Translations under genes and position numbers: made by a program
Assembly: GCA_035771175.1 (NCBI GenBank)
Contig: CM069612.1
Span: forward strand, 30,390,150 to 30,454,149
DNA from: Paratinospora sagittata
Lineage: Eukaryota; Streptophyta; Magnoliopsida; Ranunculales; Menispermaceae
DNA: 64,000 bases
Reading direction: 5' to 3'
Shown here: positions 1 through 13,258 of the stretch, piece after piece
Position numbering within the stretch: the stretch's first letter is position 1
Layout of the letters: each line of letters opens with the position of its first letter
Notes under the pieces: generated by a model
What the model saw: only the letters and a program-made list of their open reading frames with translations
What the model was told of the DNA's origin: nothing
The model's database searches: none

Positions 1-2768
1 AGAAGCTCAACACCACCCAAACACTGCAAATTATCTCCCCTAAGCCAGAATTTTGATCAAGCACCGCTGAGTTCGCCCACAGAACCAACATTAACAACCT
101 AGTAAGGCTCTAACACAAGCGTCGTTCCAAGCACGAAGACCGGGGAGTCATCAAAGGTTAAGCTTCCTGAATATGCAACATTATTGTTTTCTTTATTTGA
201 ATCATCATCAGTCTCTGTAGTATTCTTGGTTGCGACTTTTGGTGTAACCTCGAAGACAGTATCTGAGATTCTTAGAAGCTTGAGAATAACGCTCAAGAAT
301 CCATAGAAATAAGCTGTTGTTGAGATGATTCTTGACATTCTCTGGTTGTTCCACCATGCTTTAGCTGTGAGTCCACAACTGAGGTATTCAATAAGAGTGT
401 AGATGTTGTAGGTGACGAAAAGAGAGGTTGGGATGAGTATGGCTGGTTCTGAAACCTACAAACAAGAACATCAAGAGCAAAATTTGAATTTTAACAACTT
501 TTAGGGATGTTCTTGGTAACCAACATGACTAATCCGAGCAACCTTTATCGGGCATTTGTAACTTAATTTATTTGAGTTTGATTATAGTTTTTTTTTTTGG
601 AAAATAACAGATAGAATTGAACTAGCCCGACCAATCAAAACAACCCGAATAATATAACTTACGGAACCATCCTAAAATTATATTGACCATCCTAAAATTA
701 TAATATAACCCGAATAATATAACTATCCCATTGGACATGATCAACAACTATTGACCATCCTAAAATTATATTCAACAACGGGTGTATTTTAAAATAAAAT
801 TTTCATCATGGGCATACCTCCAAAAGATCTTGAAGAAGAGGGAGAAAAGAAAATTACCAAGGGAAACATTGATGTGTTGGACAACAGGCAATATGCAGGC
901 AAAGCCACATAACATAACTCTGGAAGTGATCGGATGGCCCAGAGACATACATAAATATAAGCCAATGATTGTCTAAACTGTAAATTTCCGAAGATTAAGC
1001 CGAGAATGGGACTATTGGAGGTGAAGAGAACCTCTAGAAGACCAGTGGACCACCTCTTCCATTGAACCATGCACGCGGGCCCACTAGAAGGAGCGTAGCC
1101 TAGGAACCCAGGTATGTTTGGCTTATAGTATATTGATTTCCATCCTTTCGAGTGGATTTTCAACCCTGTTTGCAAGTCCTCTGTTGTTGAGCCATACCTC
1201 CACCCAGCCTGCAATTCATTTATATATTTATTTTTAAATAAAGTATATGAAATAAAACATTTTTATAAAATAATTTTGTGTCCGGTGTTGTTTTGACATT
1301 GTGGGATGAATGCGTGATGCTACATGGATTGGTGTGTGTACTATAGTGCAAAATGTATCCCTCCAACACTTTCGAATTTATATTGAATCATATGTCAATG
1401 TATGTTTGGGGTTTTGTACAGCAATACAAACTACAACACCTTATCACTTTTGAATTGTATCAAATTATATATTAAATCACGTGTTGACACATGATTCGAC
1501 GTAAATTCAAAATTGTTAAAGTGATGCAGTTTGTACTGTAGCACACACGCTACTTTATATAGAATCACTCATTTGATATTACACCGAGTTACGAGTTTTT
1601 ATGGGTCCACTACTATGTTTTCCTTTTGTTCTATTTTAATTATTATGTTATTGATAATAGAAATTTACTTAAACTAAGGATTCTTATGGATCCATTGCTA
1701 TGTTTTATCCTATCATATTTTTTTTTATTTTTTATTATACACATTTATTAAAATTAGTTCAAACTAATTTACTAATTCTAAAAGTTTTCTTTTATTTTAC
1801 GAATCAGAAGTCCCTACTTTTATTGCATCCACCTAAGAGTGTCCATTCTTGAATGTTTTGCTTAATAATGTCTTTCTCTTTGAAATAATTGGTTCCATCT
1901 TTACTATCTTTTCAAATACATTATTAAAATGACTCTTACTGTGACTCTCCTGATCATGTAAGTCTTGTAAAAGAGGGTCTGTATCACGTAAATATTTCTT
2001 CTTCTGGTTTTAAGTGAATCACTTAACAATCATTCAATGTAAGCCATGTTATGAGTTCGAATTAGGATTATATATTTATAATGCCTCACTTTTTTTCCTA
2101 TCATGTTGTAACATTATTTTTCAATTTTTTTATTTTTTTGTTTTTTTGTTTTTCTTAATCGAATCAATGAAACTCTAATATAAAAATATATTATTAAAAT
2201 GACTCTTAATATGACTTTCTTGATCACGCGAGTCTTTAAAAAGAGGGTCTCTCTATCACGTAAATGTTTATTTTTTTAAGTGAATCACATAACAATCGTT
2301 CAAATGTAAGTCGTGTTATGAGTTAGAATAAGGATTATATATTTAGTTTTCCTCACTTTTTTTTTTCTATCATATCGTAACTCTATTTTTCAAATTTTTT
2401 GTTTTTCTTAATTATATCAATGAAACTATGATATGGAAATAATCTCTTACCTTACCACCCCATTTAGTATGGGATTCATAGGTTACATCTGCAACTCGAA
2501 TAGCTTCCTTAAGAGAGCTAGTAATATCACTTGGACAACACAAGCCTTCATTTAATCCTGACAAGCACTTAGCTGCCGATTCCACAAGCTTCGTAGAATG
2601 CCCAAATATCTTCTTCAATTCTTCCAGTGATTTTTCTATTACATCAGAAGACAATTTATATCAAGCAAATTAGCTAACTATTGAGAAATATTATTAAACA
2701 ATAATAAAAATAATGTAAGTATTTGGTAGTTAGTAGAGAAAATAAAGATTTTCTCCAGATTAGGATGA

Positions 2769-4584
2769 CTTTGATAGCTAAGAAAAATATCCTTGAGAAA
2801 ATCTATAAGGTGTGTTTGGTAAGAAAGAAAATAAAAAAAATTTTGAAAAAATAATAATTTTCTTGAAAAAATTATATTTTGAAGTATTCAAGTGACAAAA
2901 TATCCCCCCCCCTTTTTTTTTTTTTTTTTTTTCTAACCATAATTTCTCAACCTAGGTGGGGTGAGAAAAAAAAAATTCTCATGAAATTTTTTTTTTACAA
3001 TAAATTTGAAGAACTTACAATTATCTAACTAATAACTAATTATTAGAAAATTTTTTCATGTCTAACCAAACAACAATGAGAAAATTTTCAACAACCAAAC
3101 ACGCACTTAAAGAAAATTTTTCCAAGGTTATTTAGTAAGACATGAGAAAATTTTCTCATGGTTAATGTTATTTAGTTATTCTTAATTAGTTTTTCATTTT
3201 TGAAGGGACCAAAACCAATCCCAAGGAACAGTAAAGCTTCATTGGGTCTTTCTATCTAGGTGCGAGTAGTTCGCATCTTCACAGACATGTCTATTTCATT
3301 GAGCCTCTATCTCCAAGACAGTGCCCAAATCGTTACGCCTTTCGTGGGGGTGGGAACTTACCCAACAAGGAATTTCGCTACCTTAGAATCGTTATAGTTA
3401 CAACCGCCATTCACCAAGGCTTTAGTCGCTAGCTCCCCTGTCATCAGGTCACCAACTTCCTTGACTTTCCGACACTGGGTAAGACTTTGCAGAGACTTGT
3501 GTTTTTGGTAAACAGTCGCCCCAGACCTGGTCATTGCGACCCCCTTTGTGTGGAGGCACCCCTACTCCTGAAGTTACGAGGCTATTTTTCTGAGTTCCTT
3601 ATATAGAGTTGTCTCGTGCCCCTAGGTATTCTCTACCTACCCACCTGTGTCGGTTTCGGGTACAAGTACCATTTTTGTTAAAAGTCGTTTGAGTTTTTCC
3701 TGGGAGTATGACATGGGTTACTTCAGCGTTGTAAAGCCTTGTACTCGAACATTGGCTCAAGGCATTTTCTTTACCCCTTCTTACCCTGAAAAAGCAAGGT
3801 GACCTTGCGTCCTTGAACCGATAACCATCTTTCGACTAACCTAGCCTCCTCCATCCCTCGGGACCAACAAGGAGAAGTACACCTGTTGCCCATCAACTAC
3901 GCCTTTCAACCTGATCTTAGGCCCCGACTCACCCGCCGTGGACGAGCCTTGCGGGGGAACCCTTAGGTTTTCAGGGCATTGGATTTTCACCAATGTTTGC
4001 ATTACTCATTCCGACAGTCTCCTTTCCTCTTCGTCCACACCCGCTCACACAAATACTTCCCTCTCGGGCATAACACTTCCCTACCGATGCATTTTTACAC
4101 CCCACAGCTTCAGCAGATCGCTTAGCCCTGTTCATCTTCGGTGCAAGAGCGCTTGATCAGTGAGCCATTACACACTCTTTCAAGGGTGCCTACTTCTAGG
4201 CAAACCTCTTGGCTGTCTCTGCACCCCTACCTCATTTATTACTGAGCAGTCATTTAGGGGCCTTAGCTAGTGATCTGGGTCGTTTCCCTCTCGACGATGT
4301 AGCTTGTCCCCCATTGTCTCACTGGCTGACCTTGACCCCTTGGGGTCATATCTAGTATTCAGAGTTTGCCTCGATTTGGTACCAACTTGTTTTAAAAAAA
4401 ATCTTGTTTGAAAAATCTTTTCTTCATCCCCTTGCCCTCCCTACTTGAGAAAATTGTAATGAGAAAATTGGGGGTTGAAAAAATCTTTTTTGAAGAAAGT
4501 TAATCACAATTTTTCTCAAGAAAATCTCGTTTCAAGATAATTCTTTAAGAAGATTTTCTTGAGAAAAAATTTCGGTCACCAAAA
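2769..4584. repeat. MITE-like inverted-repeat element in intron 6 of copy 1, split by the NUPT
   Basis: The left end near 2769 (tttgatagctaagaaaaat, then ccttgagaaaat) is an imperfect inverted match to the right end near 4552-4584 (attttcttgagaaa, then ggtcaccaaa). The same ends occur in intron 6 of copy 2 (21057-21476), and the left end occurs in copy 3. The interior is AT-rich, with repeated 'gagaaaattttctca' fold-backs and a C8/T18-type tract near 2905. No coding capacity is seen. Confidence 0.5.
3225..4383 (-). other. Nuclear plastid DNA insertion (NUPT): partial chloroplast 23S rRNA gene
   Basis: About 1.16 kb inside intron 6 of CslH copy 1 reads as the reverse complement of a bacterial-type large-subunit rRNA. 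It contains recognisable conserved 23S stretches such as 'aaggaatttcgctacctt', 'ggtttcgggtaca' and 'gagtttgcctcgatttgg'. Details match plastid rather than plant mitochondrial rRNA as far as I can recall those genes. It covers somewhat under half of a 23S gene. Many differences look like G-to-A or C-to-T changes, and small gaps are present, so this is an old, non-functional copy and not a working rRNA gene. It is flanked by the AT-rich inverted-repeat element of the intron. Confidence 0.88.
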
Positions 4585-7500
4585 GCATAATGACCCTAGC
4601 TATGTAACGATGGAAATAATAGTCTCAGATTAAACATGAGTGAATTATCATGTGATAATCCCAAGTCATGAGACGAACCCAATTAAGTGTATATCAGTAT
4701 TAGTTGAGACCAACGTATATAGTTAATTCATTGAGTTTAACTTACCATTTGATAAGCTAAAAGCTGATGGTTTGACCGATTCATCAGGCGATAATCCATA
4801 CATAACTTTTCTTCTATGAAAGCACCCAGTTCCAGAATAGTACATTCCTTGAATCCCTGCTACTCCAAATGCCGTGTACTGCACAAAAAAAAATTAGTTT
4901 CAGTTGTAGAATTAGCACAAAGTTGGTTTACTTGAGATCCTGAGAAATGTAATAATAACAGTAAGGAGACGAAGAAGAAGAAGAGGATCATTTACTTCAA
5001 ACAAGACTGTCATTTGGTTTCCAAACGGATCATCTCTATGACATCCATAGAACAGTTGTGGGAATTGAACAAATCCACTTTCTTTTTGCTCCTTAGTACC
5101 AAGTAAGAAACACATCGAATCAACAACAACATTGGGATTGTTAGCAAACATGTCGCAGTCTACGTTCAACATGATCGGCGAATTTGTCATCACCCCTGAA
5201 ACTCTTGCCTATTCATCAAGAAATTATTAGATATTTAAAAGTTAGTCATTAATCTTTCTGTTATAGTATACTTGGATAATTTTTTTTCTTTTTTCTTTTT
5301 TTTTGGGGGGGGGGGGATTTTTCATGAAGTTATATACCAGAACATTCAAGGCGCCCGCCTTGAAATTGTGTGGATGTTTTGGTTTTTTCTCTCTTGATAC
5401 ATATACAACATGTGGCACCCCATCTGCTAGGCCTTCCTTGTTCTCCCATAGAACCTACTCAATATACAGGCAAAAAAATTAAGCTAATGCTTTTTGGAGA
5501 AAATCTCCTCGTCTGAGCATAGAAATAGTTAAGTAGAGTTAATATTGGTACTTGTTAAGATTTGGGCCCGTCCAACAAACAAGTAAATTAGAGGCGTACC
5601 TTAATGATAGTTGGATGATTTCTTCGTTCGACTTTGGAGAAAATCTCCGAACTATAGGAAGCTGGAGTACGCTCTGCCTCTTCAATTTTTTGTTGAAGAA
5701 GCTTGTATTCATTCTAAAATTGAGATAAAGGCAAATGACAGGTTTAGAGATTTAACAATATGTTACAAACAGAATGACTGTAGCTATCATCATTTTAAGC
5801 TTAATTAAACTAGTTAGTTTCATTGTTATCCAAAAAAGAAATTAGTAATGTTGCTGTGATTGGTTTATAACTAATTATACTGTGCTTTGCCTTGCAATTA
5901 AATACATATAGATGATGATGGCAACAGGAATAAATAGTAATTACCATGGAAGACTTGGCTTACTGCAGGGGATAAGGAAGTCTATATTCAATTTTTTCGA
6001 TGTTAAAGAAATTATTTAACTTAAAAGCTATAATTTTTGGGTGAAATCCAACTATATAATATCAAAATATTAATACTTTCCCTTGTAAGAGAGAGGAAAA
6101 GTGTGACTAATATAAGCGAAAGCTTGTAAGAAAAGTTTGAAAATAAGACCTCTATGGTAACCTAGTTCTAATAAAATGTTAGAAACCACTTGGTTAAAAA
6201 GTTTTTCTAACATATGAACATTTGATAAGCACAAATTTGAAATATCGTCTCCTTCAGCAATTTTTCATTAACTATTATTGAAGTTGCCTCATGGTTGTCC
6301 TTATTGTGAGGTTTTTATACACGACAAGGAGGAAATAATTAAATAAGTTTATTTTCAATATCACCAAGATTATTCTGATAAACTAATAGTACGATTAGAG
6401 ACAGGTTTGCATCAAAATAATATTTCACCAAGGATGTTTCAAGAACCACTAGCTGCAACTAGGGTGTCAAGCCTATTAATAAATATATATTATTTCTCAT
6501 TAAATATTATTTCTTATGTTATTGAAGTTGCCGCTCTCCTTCCTTCCAAAAAAAAATAAAAATAAAAAAAAGTAAAAGAAAGTTGCCATTGACCTTATTG
6601 TGAGGTTTTTATATAGGACAAAGAGGAAATAATTAAAAAGTTTATTTTCAATATCAGCAACATTATTACGATAAACTAATACTATGATCAGTCAGTAGCG
6701 ATAGGGGTGTTCACTTAACCGGCCAAATCAAAAAATCGTACCAAATCGATTGGTTCGGTTTGTAAAAGAATCGATTCTGTTTTTAATTTTTATTTTTATT
6801 AAATTAATCAGTTTTATTTAATTTGTGATTTATACATTACAAATAAATTAAATTTAAATCAACCCAAATCAAACTGAGGGGTAATACATATATAAATGGT
6901 AGAATTATGCTTATGAATGTTGATTTTTTTTAACATTTTTAATATTAAATATGTATTATATTTTGAATTTTAACTTCTATAAAATTGAATATATACTATA
7001 GATTAATATTAGTTATATAATTCTTAATTTTTAAATTTAAAAATGTGAGCTGATCATCTACCCAAACCAAATAAGTTTTAAAAATGTAAAATGTAAACTG
7101 ATCATCCACCCAAACCAAATAAGTTTGGTTCGGTATTACTTCACCTTAGGATGTTTCCGCAACCAATAGCTGCAACTAGCTTGTCAAACATATATATATA
7201 TATAAGCAAACTGAAACCTCATTAGATAATCCACTGAGCATAAGCTTAGATTTTTTGTATGAACTCTTTGCTGCGCACTTGTAAAATACAGAGATGTTGC
7301 AATAGTAACATACCTTCATTTGGGTCCATTCCTGAAGAAACTCCATAGAAGTATCACTGGAACTTTGAGGCTGATTATCACTGGAAAAATACCTAAAAGG
7401 CGCTCTAACTTGAACATTATGCTTCTTACAAAAAGGAATCCAGAGCTTAGCAAATTGAACTGTTTCAACCAGGGAATAGTAGGTGAGGGGCGAAGCGCCG

Positions 7501-8081
7501 TCGTCCGAAACATAGCAAGCAAGCTTATTAGTTGGGTAATCCACAGCCAACAAGGAGAGCACAGTGTTTACAGTAATAATAGGTGGCTCAAGCACAGGGT
7601 CAGCTGTAGTAACAAACATGTCCACTGGTGGAAGCTCATCAATTCTTATCCATTCATCCCAAAAAAAGAGAAAAAACTAATTAGAATTCATAACTAATCA
7701 ACCAATATGAAGAATTAAAACTATTTCATTCTTACATGTATTTATATATATATACCTGTTTAGAAGGTGTTCTGGATGTGCTATGTGCTTAACAGGGCTC
7801 CATTTGTTGTTCGTGACAAGGAGCCAGGTGAAGGTGAACCAAGATTCACAGAGAAATGCAAGAAACCAAGTGATGGATACTCCATGGCTTTGGTCTTTAA
7901 CTAGAAATCGAAGGCGGTAGAAAAGAAGAGATAGGAGAAGGAAGAAGATGATAAGGTGTGTTAATCTATGGAGGGCGTTCTTGCAACGGATTCTTTCGTA
8001 GAGAGGCGAAGACATGGTGAGTCAGAGAAGAAGAGATAAGGTGTTTGGTATTCCTCCCCCTCGTTCTTGCTTGTCTTCCTT

Positions 8082-8089
8082 CTTTTATA
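8082..8089 (-). promoter_or_regulatory. TATA box of CslH copy 1
   Basis: TATAAAAG on the minus strand lies 67 bp before the ATG at 8015. The same box, in the same context (followed by GAAGGAAGACAAGC), stands before copy 2, so the core promoter is conserved between the paralogues. Confidence 0.65.
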
Positions 8090-9798
8090 GCATTTGAGAT
8101 GTGAAATAATAGAGTGAGATTGATGGTAAATATACATTAACAAAATTAAATATTGTCATTAGAGTAATATTATATATGATATAAATATTATTTTTCGACA
8201 GTAATATTTAATTTTTCTTAAATGTTTTAGAATGTGCGTGTATCTCAAAACGTACGTAATACACGGACATCCTAAAAATATATAAAGGAGTTGAAAGTTA
8301 ACGTAAGAAAATATATACCTAGAGTATTCTTCTTTTGGTTGATATTTCACTAGACTTTCTCCAAGCATATGTTTGTGTATAATATGGAAAGCCTCATAAT
8401 AAATAAGATATATATAGCTCAAGCAAGAAAATGTTCAATTTTTCCTTTTGCCATTCATGAATGAGAAGGACAGGAAAAAGCTCCCAACTAACCCAAAAAT
8501 TTGATGTGGTGAGGTAGTGGAGTGGATGCTGATCCTACTGGGTTTTGCTGTTGGAATGTCACTGTTAGGTTGCCGGCATTGTTAATATATTTTATGTGTG
8601 GTCTGAAACTGAGTTTTATATGTGGGTATGGACAGAGAGGTTCGGTGTGATTGGAGAAGAAAAAAAGGCCCCACGCGCGTTTTGATTTGTTCTTTGACGT
8701 GATTCTCATCTTGGTGTAGTTTTGAATGGTCTCAGTTGCTGGCTTTGAATTATGATTCCGTTTGAAGAAGAAAAGTTTCAGTTTTCTCTTATTGGTTGGA
8801 ATTTGGATCTTTGTGATTATTTAATCAATATTACCATGATTGTGATTATTTAATCTCTTGTTATGATTCTATTAAAACTTATGATGCGGTATATTTATAA
8901 ACACTAAAATTTAATTTTTAAATATTTATAATAAATAATTTTTAATTTTTCAACCTTTACAAACGTCCATTCAAACTTTTTTAGTTAAAGTTACAAGTTA
9001 TTCTCTTTTTTTATAAATAAATTAAAAAAAAAATTGGTAAAAGTAAGAATGGGATCATATTAATTAGTTTGTATGATTTTCATTTGGGTTCTATATGTCT
9101 TTTGCCATCATCTTTTAATTTTACGTTAACACTCAAAAATAAATAAATTTAAATTCGTAATTTTTAATTAGACACGAACTTTAATAAAATATAATTTAGA
9201 TTGTTTCTAATTTCAACAATTTTGCACCAAAATTTTGAGCATTTAGTGGCATGAACGATTTTACCATTTTTTTATTCAAACCAAATCTTCAACGGCAGTG
9301 ACGAATCTTCAAACCAAATATTCAAAACCAGCAAGTGATCATTATTCAAAACTACCGTAAAGTGATCACTAAAAACATAAATATGAATCACTCTATACCA
9401 CGAACTCATTGTCAAAAAAGTGATGAACACTCACTACGTAGGGTTTTTGAAGCACGTTTTTGGCACACCAATAATTTTTAATAAACAAATACCGATTTTC
9501 TTTTCTTCTCCAATTACACCGCCGCAAGGCCCGCAATTCACAGTCAATTTGCCTTTTCAGCAAAATATTCAATTCTCCAAACAATGGGAACAAACCAACT
9601 CCTAAACTTGACTTTCACACCACCGACACCCTCCACCAAACTTTATCAAACGGAACCAAGGTATCAACCCATTGTTACCTTCCAACCTCTTAAATCCCAA
9701 GTATTGCCACACAATTCATAAATTCTCATACACTCTTTTCACACATTCTAATAAGGATTTATATTCCAATCTCACAAATTCAATAAAGAAAAAAAACA
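8090..9798. other. Upstream intergenic DNA of copy 1, no gene seen
   Basis: AT-rich sequence with no recognisable protein or RNA gene. The short open frames here (for example 8488-8709 and 9393-9605) lack any family resemblance. It should contain the copy 1 promoter beyond the TATA box. I could not identify specific regulatory sites. Confidence 0.5.
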
Positions 9799-10090
9799 CA
9801 CTACAAAAAAGATAACTTTCAACGGCTTGTCAAACAAGTCGTGAAAACCTTTTAGTTGTTTGGGACCCGAAGTCGTCGTTCAAGAAGTCGTGGTAACGCT
9901 TCCACTATTAACGACACAGTTTTAACTTTTCACGGCTTGTTAAATGCACCATTAAATATACTTTTAACGGCTTATTTGTAACATACCGTAAATATGTCAT
10001 TATAAACGACACATATATATTTTTAACGGTTTGTCTAAATAAGTCATAAAACTTGTTTTAACGGCTTGTTTAGCGTGCCGTAAATATTTG
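9799..10090. repeat. CACTA terminal and subterminal repeats
   Basis: The terminal motif CACTACAAAAAAG is followed by about 270 bp with at least five direct or inverted variants of 'aacggcttgt/acggtttgt'. In CACTA elements such subterminal arrays bind the element's DNA-binding protein. Confidence 0.65.
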
Positions 10091-11559
10091 TATCTCCCCA
10101 TTGATTTAATGACTTGCGTTGTATGCTGTAGAAAATATATGATATTTTTATAATAATTTGGGTTTTAAATATTATAATGTACTCTAATTATAATGTAATT
10201 TAATTAATACTTAATATTTAATAATGCTTAAATTTTTATAATTTTTCTCAATTCATAAAAAAAAAACTATATCTCAATGAAATATACAACCACATGCATG
10301 CCATTTACACTTAGAAATTAAACTCAAAAAATTTACAGTTATCAAAAAACTTCAAAAGCTAGCTTCTAAAAATATAGTTTTGTAACATTTCTTATAAAAA
10401 GTTCAATGTAGCTCTTCTTCATCATTTGAATCTCCACACCTACACCTACATCTCTCTTCAAAAAGAATCTCCACACCTACATGAAAAAAAAAGAAAAAAA
10501 ACTCAATTAGACAAATTAAAGAAACTAAAATTTACAAATGACAATATTAATATTATAAAGGTAAAAGTAGAAATTAAGTATTTCATATATCAATACGATT
10601 TTCGAGGAACATTAAAAAATTTGACAGAGTTTCACTTATATTTTTTACATCTAAAAATTTAATCAACCTATAAATAACTAGTTCATACAATTTAAAGAAA
10701 AAAAATGACATACATATATCTTAATTTCTTCACCAAATAACCGCCATTTCCCAAATCATCAAAAACACCAAATGCTTCCTTAAAGATGAAGTAAATTGAA
10801 ACTTAGTTTGTAGGTTTTGCAATGGAAAAGATTATACATATCTAGAGTTGTAAGGTTAAAACATATATTATGATAAAAAAGGCATAAAAGTGCAAATTAA
10901 ACGAAATTTATTATAATTTTATGCATCATCTTCAAAGGAACAAGATAGACTAATTAAACCTAGCAATAAGAACTACACCTTGATATATTTCTAGGTTTCA
11001 ATTCAATATTAATCTTGCAAAGATGAATCATCACTTGAGATGTGATTCAACCTCAAAAACTTTACAATCAATAAAACCTAAAACCTAAAACCTAAAAAAC
11101 AAAATCCATACCATGCAAAACAAGCAATCTTGGAAGATCACAAAATAAAAGAACCTGCAAAATAGTGTTACTAAAAAAAGAAACCATACTTTGGTGGATA
11201 CATATGGTGAAAAGTATGGTCAAAAAGTATGGTCAACAATACTTCTCTAGCTACCTACCTTTTTATTGGGTGAAACTATTCTTTATATATCTTAAACAAA
11301 GATCCCAATACAGTTCTGTGTTTGTGCCGAGACTTCATTTGAATTATGAATTGGATGCAAGTCAAGTCTAAACCATTGATTATAATTAATTTGGAGATGT
11401 CACGTAGAACTAAGGCCTTATAATCCACAACAAAAGAAACTTGAATCAAGGGATGCATATGAGGATTGTTGAATCTAGCTAAACGAGCCATTTTCATGAA
11501 ATATATATATATATATATATATAAGCGAAATATTGCATTTCTTGGTCCTTTTGGCAAAA

Positions 11560-13258
11560 GTCCTCTTAATGTTACTGATAGCAATTGTTGCATTAGGACA
11601 TGACCATCACGAGACTTAAGGCCGACTAGCTTATATTCATCTAATGATATGCAATTTCTAATGTTAGAGCTATTACCATCTCGTAGTTTTAACCCATGAA
11701 GCCTTTGACAAAAAAGTTGCTTCTCTTTCTTTGATAACATGTACGGTGGTGCTGCAAGTAAATAAAATCTATTTCCTCTCTCTTGGGGATGTAATGCCTG
11801 CCTATTCCCATTTTTTGCAAATCCTTACAAGACTCAAGGCCATCCTTTGATTTTCCTTTCACATCCAATATTGTTTCAAGAATACTGTCACAAACAATTT
11901 TTTCAATATGCATGACCTCCAAATTGTGACATAAGTCCAAATCCTACGATAAAACAAAGGCAAAAGTATAAAATACATTACAACATAACCATAAGAATAT
12001 TAATCAATATTCTGAAATTGTTTTCATCATAAAACTATCTTCTCATATCCTAATTCAAAAGTTTGAAGAAGCTTACCTTCCAATAGGGCAAGTTGAAGAA
12101 AATTGATTTTATCTTCCACATTTCATTCGAATTGGACATTGTCCTCTTTCTTTTCTTCTTCCCACCTTTTCCACAATCATTTTTAACATCTTTAAAGCAA
12201 GTAAAATCTTTTCACTAGTCACAGGTTTAGGTTTTCGCCTATTTTCTATTGCACAACCAATATGAAAGATTATATATCACCAATATCACATGCCAACAAC
12301 TGTAACTACAACTTAAATTATTAAAAAGGTTAAATTCATCGGTCAGAAAGTCCTAGTCTCAAGTTTCTTGGTTCTAATGAAAACTCTGGCCACTTAGTAT
12401 TGCTTGTATCGCATGCCATTGAATCAACTGGATGCCGCATATTACCATCATCTTTTTTATTGGTGAAATGCCAAATTAGTTGTTCAGCCTTTGCAGGTGA
12501 CAAACAATCTTTTGAACCGTGGAATAATTGGGAAGTAACACAAAACTTTTTGTTGGCATCCCTTTCTGAATCTTCAAAGTTCTTTGATTCACTTTCCATC
12601 TTTATTAACCACACTTAGGGCATACGCTCATTCTCTCCCCTAAATAAACAACAAGCATTTATACAAGCATCTATCTTCTCATATCCTAATTCAAAAGTCT
12701 TAAGAAGCTTTCTTGAATTATAAAGTGAATCAGGAAGGATATTATCTTCAGGTAAAATATCTCGAAGGATTTGTAGAAGATCATTAAACTCTGCATCAGA
12801 TAGACCATATGAAACCTTGTGTATATATAAAATCACAGTTGCCGACAATTTTGTGTAGTTTTTGCAACCCAAATATAAAGGTTTCTCAGCATCTTCCAAT
12901 TTTTCCTTAAAATCTTCAGAGGCCATTTATTCCACGAATTCTTCATTACCATACTCTTGAGCATATACAGTTTCATACATTTTATGTGCTTTAGACGTAC
13001 CAATGTCTTTATTCATTTGGAATTTATCCGAGGCTTCTCCATGTAGAACCCAATTTTTGTAAGTAGGATCCATCCCTTTGATCACCAAATGTTGATAAAC
13101 TATGTCAACATATTGGTGATCAAGGCAAATACATCTTACACAATGACAAACAATCTTTTCAGCATTTCCAACATCTCACTAGCTATTTTGACAAAATTCT
13201 TAGCTCCATCTTGATATTCTTTTGAAAGTCTATTAAACTTCACCCATTCTTTGTCCAT
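11560..13258 (-). pseudogene. TNP2-like CACTA transposase, broken, catalytic core deleted
   Basis: Pieces appear in order from the N terminus. The transposase-associated N-terminal domain starts at 13258 (MDKEWVKFNRLSKEYQDG). Next come 12926-12615 (NYEK/GYEKIDAC-type motif) and 12614-12336 (MRHPVDS...LEPRNLRLGLSD). A short lysine-rich stretch lies near 12180-12080 (KSIFFNLPYWK). Last is 11940-11560, with NLEVMHIEKIVCDS and GLKSRDGHVLMQQLL. These are TNP2 family signatures. The region expected between LGLSD and the lysine-rich stretch, which holds much of the catalytic core, is missing. Frameshifts and stops separate the pieces. It cannot encode an active transposase. Confidence 0.8.

Larger units (their letters stand above)
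1..8015 (-). pseudogene. CslH/CslB-clade cellulose synthase-like gene, copy 1; frameshifted last exon, 3' end outside window
   Basis: This is a Golgi/ER-membrane glycosyltransferase family 2 gene of the cellulose synthase superfamily. Exons read from homology and GT-AG sites: 8015-7756, 7644-7314, 5713-5600, 5454-5338, 5208-4996, 4878-4746, 2635-2451, 1208-858, and 455 leftward. Visible motifs are the DDG aspartates (exon 2), NVDCD (exon 5), TED and QWKRW (exon 8), plus N-terminal hydrophobic helices. It has no CesA-type zinc finger. The exons match copy 2 closely and stay in phase. In exon 9, 12 bases replace the 35 bases of copy 2 between 'taaggc' and 'gtcgttcc' (a 23-bp net deletion, near 110-121). 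The frame shifts, a stop follows at 99-101, and about 80 C-terminal residues with the last membrane helices are lost. The predicted product is about 686 residues. Intron 6 holds a plastid DNA insertion. It could still be transcribed, but a normally folded enzyme is unlikely. Confidence 0.85.
9799..13258 (-). mobile_element. CACTA (En/Spm-type) DNA transposon remnant
   Basis: The left terminus at 9799 begins CACTACAAAAAAG, the hallmark end of plant CACTA elements. Subterminal repeats follow as variants of 'aacggcttgt' near 9821, 9937, 9965, 10022 and 10059. A minus-strand TNP2-like transposase lies at about 11560-13258. I found no matching right terminus, so the element's true right edge is unknown and it is probably truncated or extends into the AT-rich DNA after 13258. 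Confidence 0.75.

Noticed and set aside
3225..4383. A bacterial contaminant or working rRNA gene
   Set aside because: It is partial, decayed, flanked by plant intron sequence on both sides and lies in a spliced gene copy.
7316..7697. Plus-strand frames opposite CslH exon 2 (also 23380-23817)
   Set aside because: They are antisense shadows of a conserved exon, repeated in both copies for that reason.
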